NCBI GenBank assembly: GCA_028275105.1
Contig: JAQCNI010000147.1
Coordinates: 1 to 41,560, forward strand
DNA from: Halorubrum sp.
GTDB taxonomy: Archaea; Halobacteriota; Halobacteria; Halobacteriales; Haloferacaceae
Direction: 5' to 3'
Length of the DNA: 41,560 bases
Of this stretch, positions 41,215-41,560 are shown piece after piece. Under the pieces are notes generated by a model. It worked only from the letters and a program-made list of their open reading frames with translations, was not told the origin of the DNA and searched no databases. A program made the translations under genes and the position numbers. Positions within the stretch are counted from its first letter, which is position 1. Each line of letters starts with the position of its first letter.

Positions 41215-41271
41215 CGACGCGGCGTGGGGGATAGCGACGCGGCGTGGGGAATAGCGACGCGATACGGGGCG
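41213..41271. repeat. 20-bp tandem repeat between regulator and IS end
   Basis: Units close to TAGCGACGCGGCGTGGGGGA start at 41213, 41233 and 41253 (last one diverged). The first copy includes the stop codon of the regulator. Unit length is not divisible by three. Confidence 0.85.
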
Positions 41272-41289
41272 ACGGCGCTCGTCGACGCG

Positions 41290-41560
41290 GGTTGATAGAG
41301 TTACGAGCGCATACCCCCGTGTTTAGGCGGGGGTCGAGCGGACAATAGCGTACACCTCCACCGACGACGCTACGGCTGGATTCCCCACCGATTCACCACC
41401 AGCATTAAGAAACCTTGACCTATAGTGTGTAACACGGATGAAGACCACACGGCACGCGACCTACAACCTCAACTACCACATAGTATGGTTGCCGAAGTAC
41501 CGCAACTCGGTACTCGTCAACGAGGTCGCAGACCGTGTGCGAACCATCCTCCACGAAATA
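41290..41560 (+). mobile_element. left end of an IS200/IS605-type insertion sequence (cut by window edge)
   Basis: A hairpin CCCCCG-TGTTTAGG-CGGGGG (41314-41333) lies about 105 bases ahead of the transposase start, as in left ends of single-strand-transposing IS200/IS605 elements. Candidate cleavage sites are TTGAT at 41292-41296 and TTAC at 41301-41304; which is used is not decidable here. There are no terminal inverted repeats, as expected for this family. Confidence 0.75.
41438..41560 (+). CDS. tnpA: IS200-type transposase TnpA, N-terminal part
   Basis: Starts MKTTRHATYNLNYHIVWLPK and ends the window in VADRVRTILHEI (41 codons). NYHIVWLPKYR is the typical opening of the Y1 HUH transposase; the HUH and catalytic Tyr lie beyond the window. 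It cuts single-stranded DNA at the element ends. CATTAAGAAACC near 41404 has promoter spacing. Whether a TnpB gene follows cannot be seen. Confidence 0.92.
   Translation, partial: MKTTRHATYNLNYHIVWLPKYRNSVLVNEVADRVRTILHEI

Overview
The window is a chromosomal piece of a haloarchaeon (class Halobacteria). The evidence is high GC, proteins rich in Asp and Glu, TATA boxes placed about 25-28 bases ahead of many start codons (leaderless genes), two transcription factor B genes, an archaeal XPB-Bax1 pair, haloarchaeal phosphomevalonate decarboxylase, and several small families (UPF0212, UPF0058, DUF7120/7122/7124-like) that I know mainly from haloarchaea or archaea. I cannot fix the genus. Nearly all genes are chromosomal housekeeping genes. 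The only mobile DNA is the left end of an IS200/IS605-type element running off the right edge.

Layout. 1-141: a 5S rRNA gene, the end of an rRNA operon, with no tRNA behind it. 0.3-5.5 kb: a small unknown protein, an EamA permease, an SRPBCC protein, an OGG1-type DNA glycosylase, UPF0212, UPF0058, a 59-residue zinc-ribbon protein and a first TFB. 5.5-6.65 kb: a non-coding or decayed stretch with remnants of two minus-strand genes and a 19-bp tandem repeat. 6.66-16.1 kb: a DUF7124-like gene, then an intracellular alpha-glucan degradation locus: 4-alpha-glucanotransferase and a GH13 enzyme on the minus strand, divergent from a 1609-residue protein with two GH15-like modules. 16.1-24.4 kb: a small unknown gene coupled to a helix-hairpin-helix MutS-family ATPase, adenylosuccinate synthetase, phosphomevalonate decarboxylase, and the repair pair XPB helicase and Bax1 nuclease.

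24.5-33.5 kb: a DoxX membrane gene broken by one in-frame amber codon, a small membrane partner, an RNA m5C methyltransferase overlapping a separate PUA-like protein, a PAC2-family protein, MenF (menaquinone pathway), a sulfite-oxidase-like molybdoenzyme, a ribbon-helix-helix protein, a second UPF0058, a rhomboid protease and a METTL5-like methyltransferase. 33.6-41.6 kb: a second TFB, a universal stress protein, MenE, an SMP-30/gluconolactonase-like protein, a frameshifted AGE-like remnant, a small Cys-rich protein, a macro-domain gene broken by one in-frame opal codon, a nucleotide-sugar pyrophosphorylase, an HTH/zinc-ribbon regulator and the IS end.

Two themes run across genes. First, broken genes are frequent: one amber, one opal, one frameshift, and one locus decayed around a short repeat. 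Either the genome is losing genes or the assembly carries errors. Second, short tandem repeats (18, 21 and 30 bp) have expanded in frame inside otherwise conserved enzymes (GH13, MenF, MenE), adding acidic, low-complexity tails or loops. Non-triplet repeats (19 and 20 bp) occur only in decayed or intergenic DNA. I did not find a clearly new multi-gene system. The best leads are the duplicated-GH15 giant enzyme, the detached PUA protein, the perfect inverted repeat on the molybdoenzyme start codon, and the repeat expansions.
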